A stretch of 23,088 nt of DNA from CAZTZY01 sp964617765 (GCA_964617765.1 CAZTZY010000048.1:1-23088); one strand, 5' to 3'; shown: positions 7,240-16,137, numbered from the stretch's first letter. Numbers and translations: made by a program. Notes: generated by a model not told the origin, from the sequence alone.

Positions 7240-8512
7240 ATACAGTTTTATCAGTCTATTATGCTACTGCCTCAGCGCACCCGCATCTGCTGCCTATCAG
7301 GTTATTGATACAGTTGTTGCTACTGTATCCAATGATGTTATTACACAAAGTGATATTGATAAAAAAATTGAAATTGTAAAAGAAAATTTTTCTGTACAAG
7401 GCCAACCCATTCCCAATGAAGATGTCATATACAAACAGGTGCTTGACCGACTGATTATAGAAAGCCTGCAACTGCAAATGGCAGAACAAGCGGGCTTGCA
7501 AATCACTGATGAACGGCTTGCCCAAACCATGAAAAAGATCGCTGAAAGAAAAAACATGAGTGAAGAACAATTTCGTGCTGCACTCGAAAAAGAAGGTATT
7601 GGCTATGAAGATATGCGCGAACAAATCAGGAAAGATCTAACACTTCAACAATTACAACAATCCAGGCTTCGCCATAAAATCCAGATCAGCGAAAAAGAAG
7701 TTGATAATTTCCTGCAATCTGCTGAAGGACAAAAATTAACCGCTTCAAAATATCTGATGAGTCATATTCTTTTGGAAGTACCTGAAGGCACTACTGACAA
7801 TGACATTCAAAAGGCCAAAAAAGCGGTTACCGATATTCGCAATAACATCATCAAGGGACAATATGCCTTTAATGATATCCTTAAAGGGACAACCATTGAA
7901 GGTTATACAATAACCGGCAATCAACTTGATTGGCTGGAAAAAAGCGCGTTACCGTCCTTATTTGCCAAAACCCTGACAACTTTGAGAAAAGGTGATATTT
8001 CCCCACCTGTTCGCTCAGGTGCAGGCTGGCATCTTGTCATGCTTAATGATATTTCTGGTGGCAGCTCTGAAATTGTCCATCAAATTTCTTCTCGGCATAT
8101 TCTGATTAAACCTTCCGAAGTTCGAGACAACGAACAAGTTAAAAAAGTGATTGCCGATTTATACCAGCGCATTGGCAAAGGCGAAGATTTTGCCTTATTA
8201 GCCAAGGAATACTCTGAAGATCCGGGATCTGCATTGCAGGGCGGTAATCTGGGCTGGAGCGTCCCCTCACAATTCGTTGAAACCTTTTCCCAAACATTAC
8301 AAAATCTGAAAACAGGTGAAGTTAGCCAACCCTTTGAAACTGAATTTGGCTGGCATATATTACAAAAAATCGATGAACGTGATCACGATATGACTCTGGA
8401 AAATCAAAAAAACCAGGCTTATCAGGCAATTTATGAGCGTAAGTTCGCTGATGAACTGGAAGCGTGGTTAATTACAATACGTGAAGAAGCTTTTATAGAG
8501 ATAAAAAAATAA
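7223..8512 (+). CDS. surA: Periplasmic chaperone / peptidyl-prolyl isomerase SurA
   Basis: SurA escorts outer-membrane proteins, including LptD, across the periplasm. From the GTG at 7223 the product is 429 residues, the size of E. coli SurA. It starts with a signal peptide (MKQISKYSF..., cleavage probably after SAPASA at 23), then the N-terminal chaperone domain (VVATVSNDVITQSDI onwards), a first parvulin domain at about 175-280 and a second, more canonical one at about 285-390 (SSRHILIKPSE, EYSEDPGSALQGGNLGW, FETEFGWHIL). The frame also opens at a TTG at 7193, but that would put an unusual ten-residue extension before the signal peptide; GTG has an AGGG about 10 bases upstream. It overlaps lptD by 17 bases and is followed by pdxA after one base. 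Confidence 0.95.
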   Translation: MKQISKYSFISLLCYCLSAPASAAYQVIDTVVATVSNDVITQSDIDKKIEIVKENFSVQGQPIPNEDVIYKQVLDRLIIESLQLQMAEQAGLQITDERLAQTMKKIAERKNMSEEQFRAALEKEGIGYEDMREQIRKDLTLQQLQQSRLRHKIQISEKEVDNFLQSAEGQKLTASKYLMSHILLEVPEGTTDNDIQKAKKAVTDIRNNIIKGQYAFNDILKGTTIEGYTITGNQLDWLEKSALPSLFAKTLTTLRKGDISPPVRSGAGWHLVMLNDISGGSSEIVHQISSRHILIKPSEVRDNEQVKKVIADLYQRIGKGEDFALLAKEYSEDPGSALQGGNLGWSVPSQFVETFSQTLQNLKTGEVSQPFETEFGWHILQKIDERDHDMTLENQKNQAYQAIYERKFADELEAWLITIREEAFIEIKK

Positions 8513-8513
8513 T

Positions 8514-9500
8514 ATGCTCTGTCATCGTATTGCGCTAACTTCCGGGGAGCCCGCCGGCATCGGTCCAGATTTATCTATACTGTTAGCGACCAAAAACCTG
8601 AATTGTGAAGTCATCACTATCGGTTGCCCAATACTTTTACAAAAGCGGGCAGATGAGCTTGGCATTAAAATATCGATTATCCCATTTGATGCTAAAAAAA
8701 CGCGCGCAATTAACCCGATTAATACCCTGAAAGTTTTGGCAGTTCACACCGCCAAACCTGTTATCAGCGGTGAACTCAACATAGCCAATGCCGGTTATAT
8801 TATTGAGATGCTGGATATCGCCATTCAAGGCAGCCAGAGTGGATTATTTGATGCGATTGTTACTGCGCCGGTACAAAAATCCATTCTCAATGATGCCGGT
8901 ATCCATTTCAGTGGTCACACAGAATATCTTGCAGAGAGTACTGGCACTAAAAAAGTAGTAATGATGCTTGCTACCAATAAGCTGCGTGTTGCGCTTGCCA
9001 CCACACACCTGCCTTTGAGGGATGTGGCAGATGCCATTACAGCACCTCTGCTAGAAGAGGTTATCCGGATTCTTGACAGGGATTTAAAACGTTATTTTGG
9101 TTTAAGTGCACCCAGGATTCTGATCAGTGGCCTTAACCCTCATGCGGGTGAAGGCGGCCATTTGGGTCGAGAAGAAATTGATGTCATTTCCCCGGTTATT
9201 GAAAAACTTAAAACCCAGGGTTTTCATTTGTCGGGCCCCTTACCTGCAGATACCCTTTTCACAAAAAAGTATCTGGATCACGCAGATGCGATTCTGGCGA
9301 TGTACCATGACCAGGGCTTACCCGTACTAAAATTCCAGGGTTTTGGCCAAGCTGCCAATATTACATTAGGCCTACCCATTATTCGCACCTCTGTTGATCA
9401 TGGCACTGCCCTGGATTTGGCAGGAACAGGCAATATTGACTGCGGCAGCCTTGAAACTGCCGTTAGAATAGCCATCGAAATGGCAGAGAAAAAAATCTGA
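8514..9500 (+). CDS. pdxA: 4-hydroxythreonine-4-phosphate dehydrogenase
   Basis: PdxA oxidises 4-phosphohydroxy-L-threonine with NAD in the DXP-dependent route to pyridoxal 5'-phosphate. The 328 residues carry the family signatures: LTSGEPAGIGPDL at the N-terminus, the zinc-ligand histidines in SGHTEYLAE (H135), LNPHAGEGGHLGREE and MYHDQGLPVLK, and the C-terminal TSVDHGTALDLAGTG. The ATG at 8514 comes one base after the surA stop with only a weak ribosome-binding site, so coupling with surA is likely. surA-pdxA-rsmA-apaG-apaH is a widely conserved gammaproteobacterial order, which fits. No oddities. Confidence 0.96.
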   Translation: MLCHRIALTSGEPAGIGPDLSILLATKNLNCEVITIGCPILLQKRADELGIKISIIPFDAKKTRAINPINTLKVLAVHTAKPVISGELNIANAGYIIEMLDIAIQGSQSGLFDAIVTAPVQKSILNDAGIHFSGHTEYLAESTGTKKVVMMLATNKLRVALATTHLPLRDVADAITAPLLEEVIRILDRDLKRYFGLSAPRILISGLNPHAGEGGHLGREEIDVISPVIEKLKTQGFHLSGPLPADTLFTKKYLDHADAILAMYHDQGLPVLKFQGFGQAANITLGLPIIRTSVDHGTALDLAGTGNIDCGSLETAVRIAIEMAEKKI

Positions 9501-9501
9501 T

Positions 9502-10314
9502 ATGGAACATAAAGCCCGTAAACGTTTTGGCCAGAATTTTTTACATGACAAAAACATCATTCATCGACTGGTTGCGGCAATTAACCCTAAAGCCACGGAC
9601 ATGATGGTAGAGATTGGTCCTGGTCAGGGCGCACTGACTCAACCACTCCTGGATAAACTGGATCATTTGCAGGCTATTGAGCTTGATCGGGATCTGGTAC
9701 CTTTTTTACGCGAAACCTTTTCTGCACAAGGCCTGGAAGTTCATGAAGCCGATGCATTGAAATTTAATTTCCAACAATTAATGCTGGATAAGCCTCTACG
9801 TATTGTGGGTAATTTACCCTATAACATTTCAACTCCACTGCTATTTCACCTGATCAGTTATCAGGAAAAAATCGCTGATATGCATTTTATGCTGCAACTG
9901 GAAGTGGTTGATCGCCTTGCCGCACTACCCGGCAATAAAACCTATGGGCGACTCAGTGTTATTACCCAATATTATTGCCAGATCGACAAACTGTTTCAGG
10001 TGCCACCGGGTGCTTTTAATCCCCCACCAAAAGTCATGTCTGCCATTGTCCGCCTTATTCCTCGACCTTCACCCTGGAAAGCACAAGATACCCAACTTTT
10101 CGAATTCGTCGTAAGAACCAGTTTTTCACAACGCCGGAAAACCCTGCGCAATAATTTGAAGCAGTTTCTTTCCGCCGAACAATTAGAACATTTAACTCAG
10201 GATCTCACTGTGCGGCCTGAACAACTTTCTATTGAGGATTATGTAAACCTCAGTAATGAAATCTCACTGTTAGGCATCACTACTGACAAGATCAAACAGG
10301 CAGCCAATGAGTGA
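9502..10314 (+). CDS. rsmA: 16S rRNA adenine(1518/1519)-N6 dimethyltransferase
   Basis: RsmA (KsgA) dimethylates two adjacent adenines in the 3' terminal hairpin of 16S rRNA as a late step and checkpoint of 30S assembly; its loss gives kasugamycin resistance. The 270-residue protein shows ARKRFGQNFLHD at the N-terminus, the SAM-binding loop VEIGPGQGALT (36-46), the acidic IELDRD segment and the catalytic NLPYNIS at 104-110, followed by the small C-terminal domain. The ATG at 9502 lies one base after the pdxA stop. apaG follows after a 59-base gap. Fully consistent with an active enzyme. Confidence 0.97.
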   Translation: MEHKARKRFGQNFLHDKNIIHRLVAAINPKATDMMVEIGPGQGALTQPLLDKLDHLQAIELDRDLVPFLRETFSAQGLEVHEADALKFNFQQLMLDKPLRIVGNLPYNISTPLLFHLISYQEKIADMHFMLQLEVVDRLAALPGNKTYGRLSVITQYYCQIDKLFQVPPGAFNPPPKVMSAIVRLIPRPSPWKAQDTQLFEFVVRTSFSQRRKTLRNNLKQFLSAEQLEHLTQDLTVRPEQLSIEDYVNLSNEISLLGITTDKIKQAANE

Positions 10315-10373
10315 TTGCCTAGCTTGCCAAAATTGAAGTACAGTATCCTTACTCTCATTTAAATGAACATATC

Positions 10374-10751
10374 ATGGCCTTTACTCCCGATATTGAAATT
10401 GAAGTCCAAACCAGCTTCCTGAAACAGGAATCTCAACCAATGGAGTCACGTTTCGTATTCTCCTATACCATCACAATTACCAATAATAGTAATGAACCCA
10501 TTAAATTACTGACCCGCTACTGGCATATTTGCGATGCCAATGAAAAAGTACAGGAAGTTCATGGCGAAGGCGTTGTTGGCCTGCAACCCCGTTTAACCGA
10601 AGGTCAATCTTTCCAGTACACTTCAGGTGCCATTCTGGAAACCCCGGTCGGTACCATGGAAGGCAATTACGAATTCATTAGTGATAGCGGTGACATTTTT
10701 CAAGCCCCTATTCCGGCTTTTACTTTAGCCGATCCGGTTACACTGCATTAA
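10374..10751 (+). CDS. apaG: ApaG domain protein (Co2+/Mg2+ efflux-associated name)
   Basis: A 125-residue single-domain ApaG protein (DUF525), an immunoglobulin-like beta sandwich. Typical family stretches are visible: FVFSYTITITNNS, LLTRYWHICDANEKVQEVHGEGVVGLQP and the glycine-rich MEGNYEF near the end. Its biochemical role is not settled; mutants of the Salmonella homologue (CorD) affect cobalt and magnesium efflux, and the domain is found beside apaH in most gammaproteobacteria. It is preceded by rsmA and followed by apaH after three bases, so it is probably part of the same transcript. The 59-base upstream gap contains no promoter I can defend. Confidence 0.93.
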   Translation: MAFTPDIEIEVQTSFLKQESQPMESRFVFSYTITITNNSNEPIKLLTRYWHICDANEKVQEVHGEGVVGLQPRLTEGQSFQYTSGAILETPVGTMEGNYEFISDSGDIFQAPIPAFTLADPVTLH

Positions 10752-10754
10752 ACC

Positions 10755-11564
10755 ATGAGTACTTTTGTGGTTGGCGACCTGCAAGGATGTCTACAACCCC
10801 TGCTTTGCCTGCTGGAAGAAGTATCATTTAATCCTGCTCATGACAAACTGTGGTGTACTGGGGATCTCGTCAACCGAGGCCCAGACTCACTGGCTGCACT
10901 TCGTTATATTTATTCTTTGGGCGATGCCTGCGTCACCGTCTTAGGCAATCACGATTTGCATTTACTGGCCGTTGTCTATGGCAATGCTTCACTCAAACGC
11001 TCTGACACATTGCAAGAAATTCTGGATGCGCCTGACGCAAAAATTCTGTTGGACTGGTTGCGCCATCAACCGTTAATCCATCATGAAAATAACTACACCC
11101 TTGTGCATGCCGGTATTGCCCCACAATGGTCCATTCAACAAACCCTGCAATTTGCCCAGGAAGTTGAACAAGCTTTAACCGGTGCTGATTACGCGAATTT
11201 TCTGTGTAATATGTATGGCAATCAACCTGATCTTTGGCAAGACAACCTGACCGGTTATGATCGTTTGCGCACCATCACCAATTACCTCACCCGCATACGT
11301 TTTTGTTTTGCGGATGGTCGTCTGGATCTTGGCAATAAGTTAGGTCCGGAGCATGCCAAACCTTCCACTTATCCATGGTTCCAGACTCCTGGGCGTATCG
11401 CTGCTAACGACAATATTATTTTTGGCCATTGGGCTGCGCTGCTGGGACAAGCCAATACCCCTCATGTCTTTGCGCTGGATACCGGTTGCGTATGGGGAGG
11501 CTCTCTCACACTGCTTCGACTGGAAGATGAAAAACTGTTCTCCTGCCAATGTTCCGGCAAGTAA
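10755..11564 (+). CDS. apaH: Symmetrical bis(5'-nucleosyl)-tetraphosphatase
   Basis: ApaH cleaves diadenosine tetraphosphate to two ADP and also removes Np4-type caps from RNA in E. coli. The 269 residues carry the calcineurin-like metallophosphatase motifs in order: GDLQG (7-11), GDLVNRGP (36-43), GNHD (64-67), LVHAG, then the late FGHW and DTGCVWGG. Length is the family norm. The ATG at 10755 follows the apaG stop after three bases and lacks an obvious ribosome-binding site, which suggests translational coupling. It is followed by cca after 45 bases, rather than folA as in E. coli. Confidence 0.96.
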   Translation: MSTFVVGDLQGCLQPLLCLLEEVSFNPAHDKLWCTGDLVNRGPDSLAALRYIYSLGDACVTVLGNHDLHLLAVVYGNASLKRSDTLQEILDAPDAKILLDWLRHQPLIHHENNYTLVHAGIAPQWSIQQTLQFAQEVEQALTGADYANFLCNMYGNQPDLWQDNLTGYDRLRTITNYLTRIRFCFADGRLDLGNKLGPEHAKPSTYPWFQTPGRIAANDNIIFGHWAALLGQANTPHVFALDTGCVWGGSLTLLRLEDEKLFSCQCSGK

Positions 11565-11609
11565 CAACAAAAACTCGAGTTTCATAAATTTTGTGATTAC
11601 ACTGCCATA

Positions 11610-12854
11610 ATGGAAACTTATCTGGTTGGCGGCGCTGTTCGCGATGAACTATTGAACCTACCTGTTCACGAACGTGATTGGGTGGTCGTTGGTGCGACTG
11701 CTAAAATGATGATTGATGCTGCCTACCAACAAGTTGGCAAGGATTTCCCGGTCTTCCTTCACCCTCAAAGCAAAGAAGAGTTTGCCCTTGCCCGCACGGA
11801 AAGAAAAATGGGCAAGGGTTATACCGGGTTCGAATGTATCAGCGATCCTCACGTTTCCCTTGAAGAAGACTTATTACGCCGCGATCTAACGATTAACGCT
11901 ATTGCAAAAAAGAGCGATGGCACGTTTGTTGATCCTTATGGCGGCATTGAAGATATCAACAACAAAATATTACGCCATGTCTCACCCGCCTTTAACGAAG
12001 ATCCCTTGCGAGTTTTACGTGTTGCCCGTTTTGCGGCGCGCTTCCATCATTTAGGATTTACTATTGCTGATGAAACTTTCAGGCTTATGCAATCCATGAG
12101 TGCTTCTGGCGAGTTGTCTGACCTGGTAGCAGAGCGCGTCTGGAAAGAAACCGAAAAAGGACTTCTCACTCAGTCGCCACACATATTCTTTAGTATTTTG
12201 CAAAAATGCGGTGCATTAAAAGTTTTATTCCCTGAAATTGATGTACTGTTTGGCATCCCGCAAACAGCCACATACCACCCGGAAATAGACACCGGAAAAC
12301 ATATACTGATGGTGTTAGAACAAGCTGCCCGACTGAGCAATGATATTACCGTACGCTTTGCCGCGCTGGTTCATGATTTAGGCAAGGGAATAACACCCCA
12401 ATCTGAATGGCCTAGACACATACAACACGAATCACGCGGAAAGCCTTTAGTAAAACAGCTTTGTCAACGACTCAAGATTCCTAACCATTGCCTGGAGTTA
12501 GGCTTGCTTGCTTGCGAGCACCACCTGAATTGCCATCGCGCATTTGAACTCAGGCCCATCACCATCCAAAAAATGTTCAGGTCCCTGGATCTTTATCGCC
12601 GTCCGGAAAGACTTGAGCCTTTTCTTTTAGCTTGTTACGCAGATGCCTGTGGCCGACTGGGCTTCGAGGAGCAGCCATATCCTCAAATGAAATACTTGCA
12701 AGCTTGTTTTGACGCTGCTTACAAAATTGGCAGTAAGGATATTGAATCCACAAGGTTAACTGGAAAAGATCTGGGCAATTTAATTGAAGAAAAACGTATT
12801 GCTGCTATTGCCGATATTAAAAACCGCAGCCAAACCACAAAATCTTTAATCTGA
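11610..12854 (+). CDS. cca: Multifunctional CCA tRNA nucleotidyltransferase with HD domain
   Basis: Cca adds or repairs the 3' CCA of tRNAs without a nucleic-acid template. The 414-residue protein is the long gammaproteobacterial type: an N-terminal class II nucleotidyltransferase head (YLVGGAVRD 4-12), neck and body with RRDLTINAIA, then an HD phosphohydrolase domain (VHDLGKG, H255-D256) that in E. coli gives 2',3'-cyclic phosphodiesterase and phosphatase activity. The first acid of the catalytic DxD pair is glutamate here (E21-R-D23); from memory some other gammaproteobacteria also have ExD, so the enzyme is probably active. No clear ribosome-binding site precedes the ATG. The gene converges on the RimK-like gene and their last nine bases overlap. 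Confidence 0.95.
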   Translation: METYLVGGAVRDELLNLPVHERDWVVVGATAKMMIDAAYQQVGKDFPVFLHPQSKEEFALARTERKMGKGYTGFECISDPHVSLEEDLLRRDLTINAIAKKSDGTFVDPYGGIEDINNKILRHVSPAFNEDPLRVLRVARFAARFHHLGFTIADETFRLMQSMSASGELSDLVAERVWKETEKGLLTQSPHIFFSILQKCGALKVLFPEIDVLFGIPQTATYHPEIDTGKHILMVLEQAARLSNDITVRFAALVHDLGKGITPQSEWPRHIQHESRGKPLVKQLCQRLKIPNHCLELGLLACEHHLNCHRAFELRPITIQKMFRSLDLYRRPERLEPFLLACYADACGRLGFEEQPYPQMKYLQACFDAAYKIGSKDIESTRLTGKDLGNLIEEKRIAAIADIKNRSQTTKSLI

Positions 12855-13814
12855 TTTTTCTCTGGACCACTCTGCAATCAAATGATTCTGTACATACTGA
12901 ACCCTTTGGGTTGGGTTAAGTGCCATTACTTCTGCATCCAGTTTATTAATCAAATCCAGGCGAGGTTTTAATCCAGCGCCATTTGCCATTTGTATACTCA
13001 AACCAGGACGAGCATTTAACTCGAGAATCACTGGCCCCTGATATTTATCAATAACAATATCACAACCGATGTAACCCAAACCTGTCATTTCATAACAGCT
13101 TGCTGACAAATCCAGAATTTGCTGCCAATGCGGAATAACCAGGTTTGAAAATGATTTACCGGTATCTGGATGTATTTCAACCGGCTTATTCCTTTGAACC
13201 GCAAATAAGGATTTACCATTTAATAAATCTATACCTACACCAATGGCACCTTGATGAAGGTTAGCCCTGCCATCTGAAGCATGGGTTGCGCAGCGTAGCA
13301 TTGCCATTACGGGAAAACCACGAAATACAATTACCCGTAAATCAGGAACACCTTCATAAGTGTAATCATTGAATACATCGTCATATTCAATCATGGTTTC
13401 AATCATGGCACTGTCGGATTTTCCGCCAAGACTGTAGAGGCCACTAAGTATATTATTGACATGATGATGGACTTCAGACAATGTCATTTTGCGCCCGCTG
13501 GACTTTATATAATCGGCATCATCACGATCACCAATAACCAGAATACCTTTACCACCACTTCCTCGTGTTGGCTTAATAACAAATTTCGTTAATGGCGAAA
13601 TGATACTTTCAAGATTTCTTAGTTCACCGTTATTTTCAATAACACCAATAAGCTTGGGCACAGAAATACCGACCTGCTGAGCTGCATGCTTGGTTTCCAG
13701 TTTATTGTCGACAATAAAAAAACGTTGGCGTGGATTAAACCGGGAAATATATTCAATATTCCGGCTATTCATGCCCAAAACACCGGTTTCTTTTAAACCG
13801 CGGAAGAAAAACAT
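12846..13814 (-). CDS. RimK-like ATP-grasp ligase (alpha-L-glutamate ligase-like)
   Basis: This 322-residue protein is an ATP-grasp carboxylate-amine ligase of the type annotated 'alpha-L-glutamate ligase-like'. Visible ATP-grasp elements are the nucleotide-binding lysine and glycine-rich loop KPTRGSGGKGI (81-91), the adenine-site METMIEY, the acceptor and phosphate residues around PDLRVIVFRG (157-166) and ANLHQGAIGVG (184-194), and the metal ligands D252 and E265/N267 in ELNARPGLS. Family members join amino acids through ATP-driven acyl-phosphate chemistry; RimK adds glutamates to ribosomal protein S6, but this subfamily's substrate is unknown. It is the last gene of a trio with an inactive-transglutaminase membrane protein (one-base TAATG overlap) and a lipoprotein protease. 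It has no signal peptide, so acts in the cytoplasm. Confidence 0.88.
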   Translation of the reverse strand: MFFFRGLKETGVLGMNSRNIEYISRFNPRQRFFIVDNKLETKHAAQQVGISVPKLIGVIENNGELRNLESIISPLTKFVIKPTRGSGGKGILVIGDRDDADYIKSSGRKMTLSEVHHHVNNILSGLYSLGGKSDSAMIETMIEYDDVFNDYTYEGVPDLRVIVFRGFPVMAMLRCATHASDGRANLHQGAIGVGIDLLNGKSLFAVQRNKPVEIHPDTGKSFSNLVIPHWQQILDLSASCYEMTGLGYIGCDIVIDKYQGPVILELNARPGLSIQMANGAGLKPRLDLINKLDAEVMALNPTQRVQYVQNHLIAEWSREKSD

Positions 13815-15352
13815 TATTTAAGCCTCAAATGCCGAAAACGCGAAATCTCCGACAATCTGTAACCTGTATAATGACCCAACATAATTATCATTCCCAAAAT
13901 AGCAAGCAACAACTCAGGGAAGTTGAATAACCAATGCTCTACATAGATATTAGTGAATAATGCATAACATAAAACCGCGACAAACAAACTGCCACCTGTC
14001 TGTACAATAACTTCCCTCGGACCACCATCTTCCCATAAAATCGACATATGCTCGATTGTCCACGCAATAATAATCATAGGAAAGAAGGTAACTTTTAACG
14101 CTTGCTCAAGACCCATTTTGTAGCTAACGATACTAATCAATGCCATCAGAATTACGACAATAACAACTGCAGCCGCGAGCCTGGCGACTAACAGCAAATC
14201 CAGACCACTCAAATAAGAACGCACCCACAAACCCACCGCCAGAATCAACAGGAATATTGCCACTCCGCTAATCAGATTAGTTTGGATAAAGGCCAATGCA
14301 AGAAGGACAGGCATAAATGTTCCGGCTGTACGCAAGCCAACAAAAACCCTCATAAACAGCACTAATAATGCACCCACCGGCACCATCAGAATCGACTTGA
14401 ATACACTTTGCTGTTCAATTGGCAAACTATATATGGAGTAATCGATCAACATCGCTACATCTTCACCAAGTTTTTTGACAGCGACTTCTCTGGCAGGAAT
14501 ATTATTGGAAAGTACCGAGAATGTTACTTTAGAGCCACGACCACCCTCTAAATCCAATAGCGATTTATCGCCTCGCTGCCAAATCAAAAACTCTTTTGGC
14601 AAACCTTTTTTTCCGGTTTCAGGATTAAATTGCTGCCAGACACTACCGTTATAAATTTCAATATATTCAGATGCTAAAACCCGACTACGGTCCTCATCCA
14701 GTTTAACCCCTCTTATTATTTGCGCTGGCACTTCTGCAGTGGCCAATAAATCTAATGCGATTTGTACAGTTTTTACATTAGACAGTGCCTCACGAATTAA
14801 TTGTGCATCCGAATTTTTATTGTCATTGAGTGCAATCAATAATTGTGCTGCAAAAGTTTCTGTATCTGCAGATATTTTCCAGCAATTTTGTATAAGTGAT
14901 TCAACGGCTGAAATCAACGCTGGACTAGAGGCGCCATTCCATTGCGGTGTTCGTGGCGTAATAGTAAAAGGTGGGTTAACAGGCAATATGGATTTATCGG
15001 CCTGATAGACATTGAGTTTATAATAGAGTGACTGCTTACCCATCGCATCTCTTTTAGACCACACTGCCCGTTGATGACCTTCTTCATTTTCAACACTGCG
15101 GCCATACCCTCCTGACGAGCTAAAAAATTCTTCGAGTATTTCCATATTGCTCTGGGTTTTGGGCAGCGCTAACGATACCTTAATAGGGACACCATCTGCT
15201 TGAAACTCGACTTTCGCCTCTATAGTCCAGACAGTTTGATAATTGCCGGGCATAATGGGCAAGCCCAACATCTGGCTTTTATAGACCACAGCACCAATGC
15301 TGATAAAAATGGCTAAAAGTCCTATAAAATATACTTGCGCACGTGCTGACAT
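13814..15352 (-). CDS. Inactive transglutaminase fused to a seven-TM domain
   Basis: A 512-residue membrane protein. An N-terminal TM anchor (about residues 7-25) leads into a large extracytoplasmic part of about 300 residues, followed by about seven hydrophobic helices from residue 325 to 500. The periplasmic part has the transglutaminase-like fold signature EALSNVKTVQIALDLLATAEVPAQIIRGV, but the catalytic cysteine position and the later histidine (EYIEIYNGSVWQQFNPETG) are not Cys/His, matching the 'inactive transglutaminase' family that always travels with this 7TM module. Its role is unknown; a peptide-binding receptor or transporter is a reasonable inference. It overlaps the ATP-grasp gene by one base and follows the retropepsin-like gene after 59 bases, so the three are almost certainly co-transcribed. 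Confidence 0.88.
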   Translation of the reverse strand: MSARAQVYFIGLLAIFISIGAVVYKSQMLGLPIMPGNYQTVWTIEAKVEFQADGVPIKVSLALPKTQSNMEILEEFFSSSGGYGRSVENEEGHQRAVWSKRDAMGKQSLYYKLNVYQADKSILPVNPPFTITPRTPQWNGASSPALISAVESLIQNCWKISADTETFAAQLLIALNDNKNSDAQLIREALSNVKTVQIALDLLATAEVPAQIIRGVKLDEDRSRVLASEYIEIYNGSVWQQFNPETGKKGLPKEFLIWQRGDKSLLDLEGGRGSKVTFSVLSNNIPAREVAVKKLGEDVAMLIDYSIYSLPIEQQSVFKSILMVPVGALLVLFMRVFVGLRTAGTFMPVLLALAFIQTNLISGVAIFLLILAVGLWVRSYLSGLDLLLVARLAAAVVIVVILMALISIVSYKMGLEQALKVTFFPMIIIAWTIEHMSILWEDGGPREVIVQTGGSLFVAVLCYALFTNIYVEHWLFNFPELLLAILGMIIMLGHYTGYRLSEISRFRHLRLK

Positions 15353-15411
15353 CTATTATTCCAACCTGGTCTGTAATTTATACGGCTAACACAACAAATA
15401 TAACTTACGTA

Positions 15412-16083
15412 TTACTCGACAATGAATACTTTTCCAACCTGAATAAGCATACGATCATACATAAAGTTTCGACCGATCAGTAACTGATACAAATAACCTG
15501 TACGATCACTTAAAGTAACGTCTACTGGTTCATTTTTGATATTACCTATAGATAATCTTAATGAAACAACTGGGCGCTCTTGATATTTACCACTCAATTG
15601 TTTAATGACTTTAGTCCGCACTATCGGTAACTCGTAAAACACTTTTTTTCCTGTTTCAGGATGCAATACGGCAAAACGCACCCATTTTTTTCCATCCCTT
15701 TCGAACTTTTTCATATCCAGTGCATTCATTGAAGAAATTTTCGCACCTGAATCTATTTTAGCTTTAAAAGTTAACTTGAACGTATTCACCTTAACCTTCT
15801 CTACCGCCCCTACAGTCAGCAGATCCATATTCTTCACCACTGGCGTCTCCATTGACGCGACAGTAGTCTTCGATGATTTCATAACTGGCTTAACAACAGG
15901 GCAGGGTTTAACTTGATTCATCATGACCACAGTATCGGATAATGGCGCAGAAAATTCCGGACATTCACAGGCAGTCGGTTCCGCAATAATGGATTTTGAC
16001 TGGAAAATGGAACCACATGCAGCCAACAAAAAACTCAAAGCCAGTAACGATAAAATTTTAAAATGTATCTTCATAACCATCAT
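15412..16083 (-). CDS. Lipoprotein retropepsin-like protease (RimB / 'ATP-dependent zinc protease' family)
   Basis: A 223-residue lipoprotein. The signal sequence ends in a lipobox LLAAC, with lipidated C23; a linker rich in proline and cysteine (C39, C41, C61) follows, then the retropepsin-like domain with the aspartic-protease signature KAKIDSGAKISSMNA (DSGA at 111-114) and LLIGRNFM near the C-terminus. The family is often named 'ATP-dependent zinc protease' (PF05618 type), but the visible motif is that of a single-lobed aspartic protease that would act as a dimer; cytoplasmic RimB is a relative. The open frame reaches a TTG at 16092; I chose ATG 16083, while ATGs at 16080 and 16074 are also possible because none has a strong ribosome-binding site. 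It leads the trio with the 7TM protein and ATP-grasp ligase. Confidence 0.87.
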   Translation of the reverse strand: MMVMKIHFKILSLLALSFLLAACGSIFQSKSIIAEPTACECPEFSAPLSDTVVMMNQVKPCPVVKPVMKSSKTTVASMETPVVKNMDLLTVGAVEKVKVNTFKLTFKAKIDSGAKISSMNALDMKKFERDGKKWVRFAVLHPETGKKVFYELPIVRTKVIKQLSGKYQERPVVSLRLSIGNIKNEPVDVTLSDRTGYLYQLLIGRNFMYDRMLIQVGKVFIVE

Positions 16084-16108
16084 TTTCGCCAATAAAGGGG
16101 AGCTAGGA

Positions 16109-16137
16109 TATATAGCTGCTTGAGGCTAATCAAGCAA
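16109..16137 (-). promoter_or_regulatory. Promoter candidate for the retropepsin/7TM/ATP-grasp operon
   Basis: Read on the minus strand, TTGCTT (16137-16132) and TATATA (16114-16109) are separated by exactly 17 bases, a good sigma-70 pair. Transcription would begin near 16102, about 20 bases before the chosen start codon. The spacer is largely one arm and loop of an inverted repeat, so the promoter may be regulated. Confidence 0.5.

Noticed and set aside
7259..7624. 121-codon minus-strand open frame inside surA
   Set aside because: Shadow of the surA N-terminal domain with an implausible composition.
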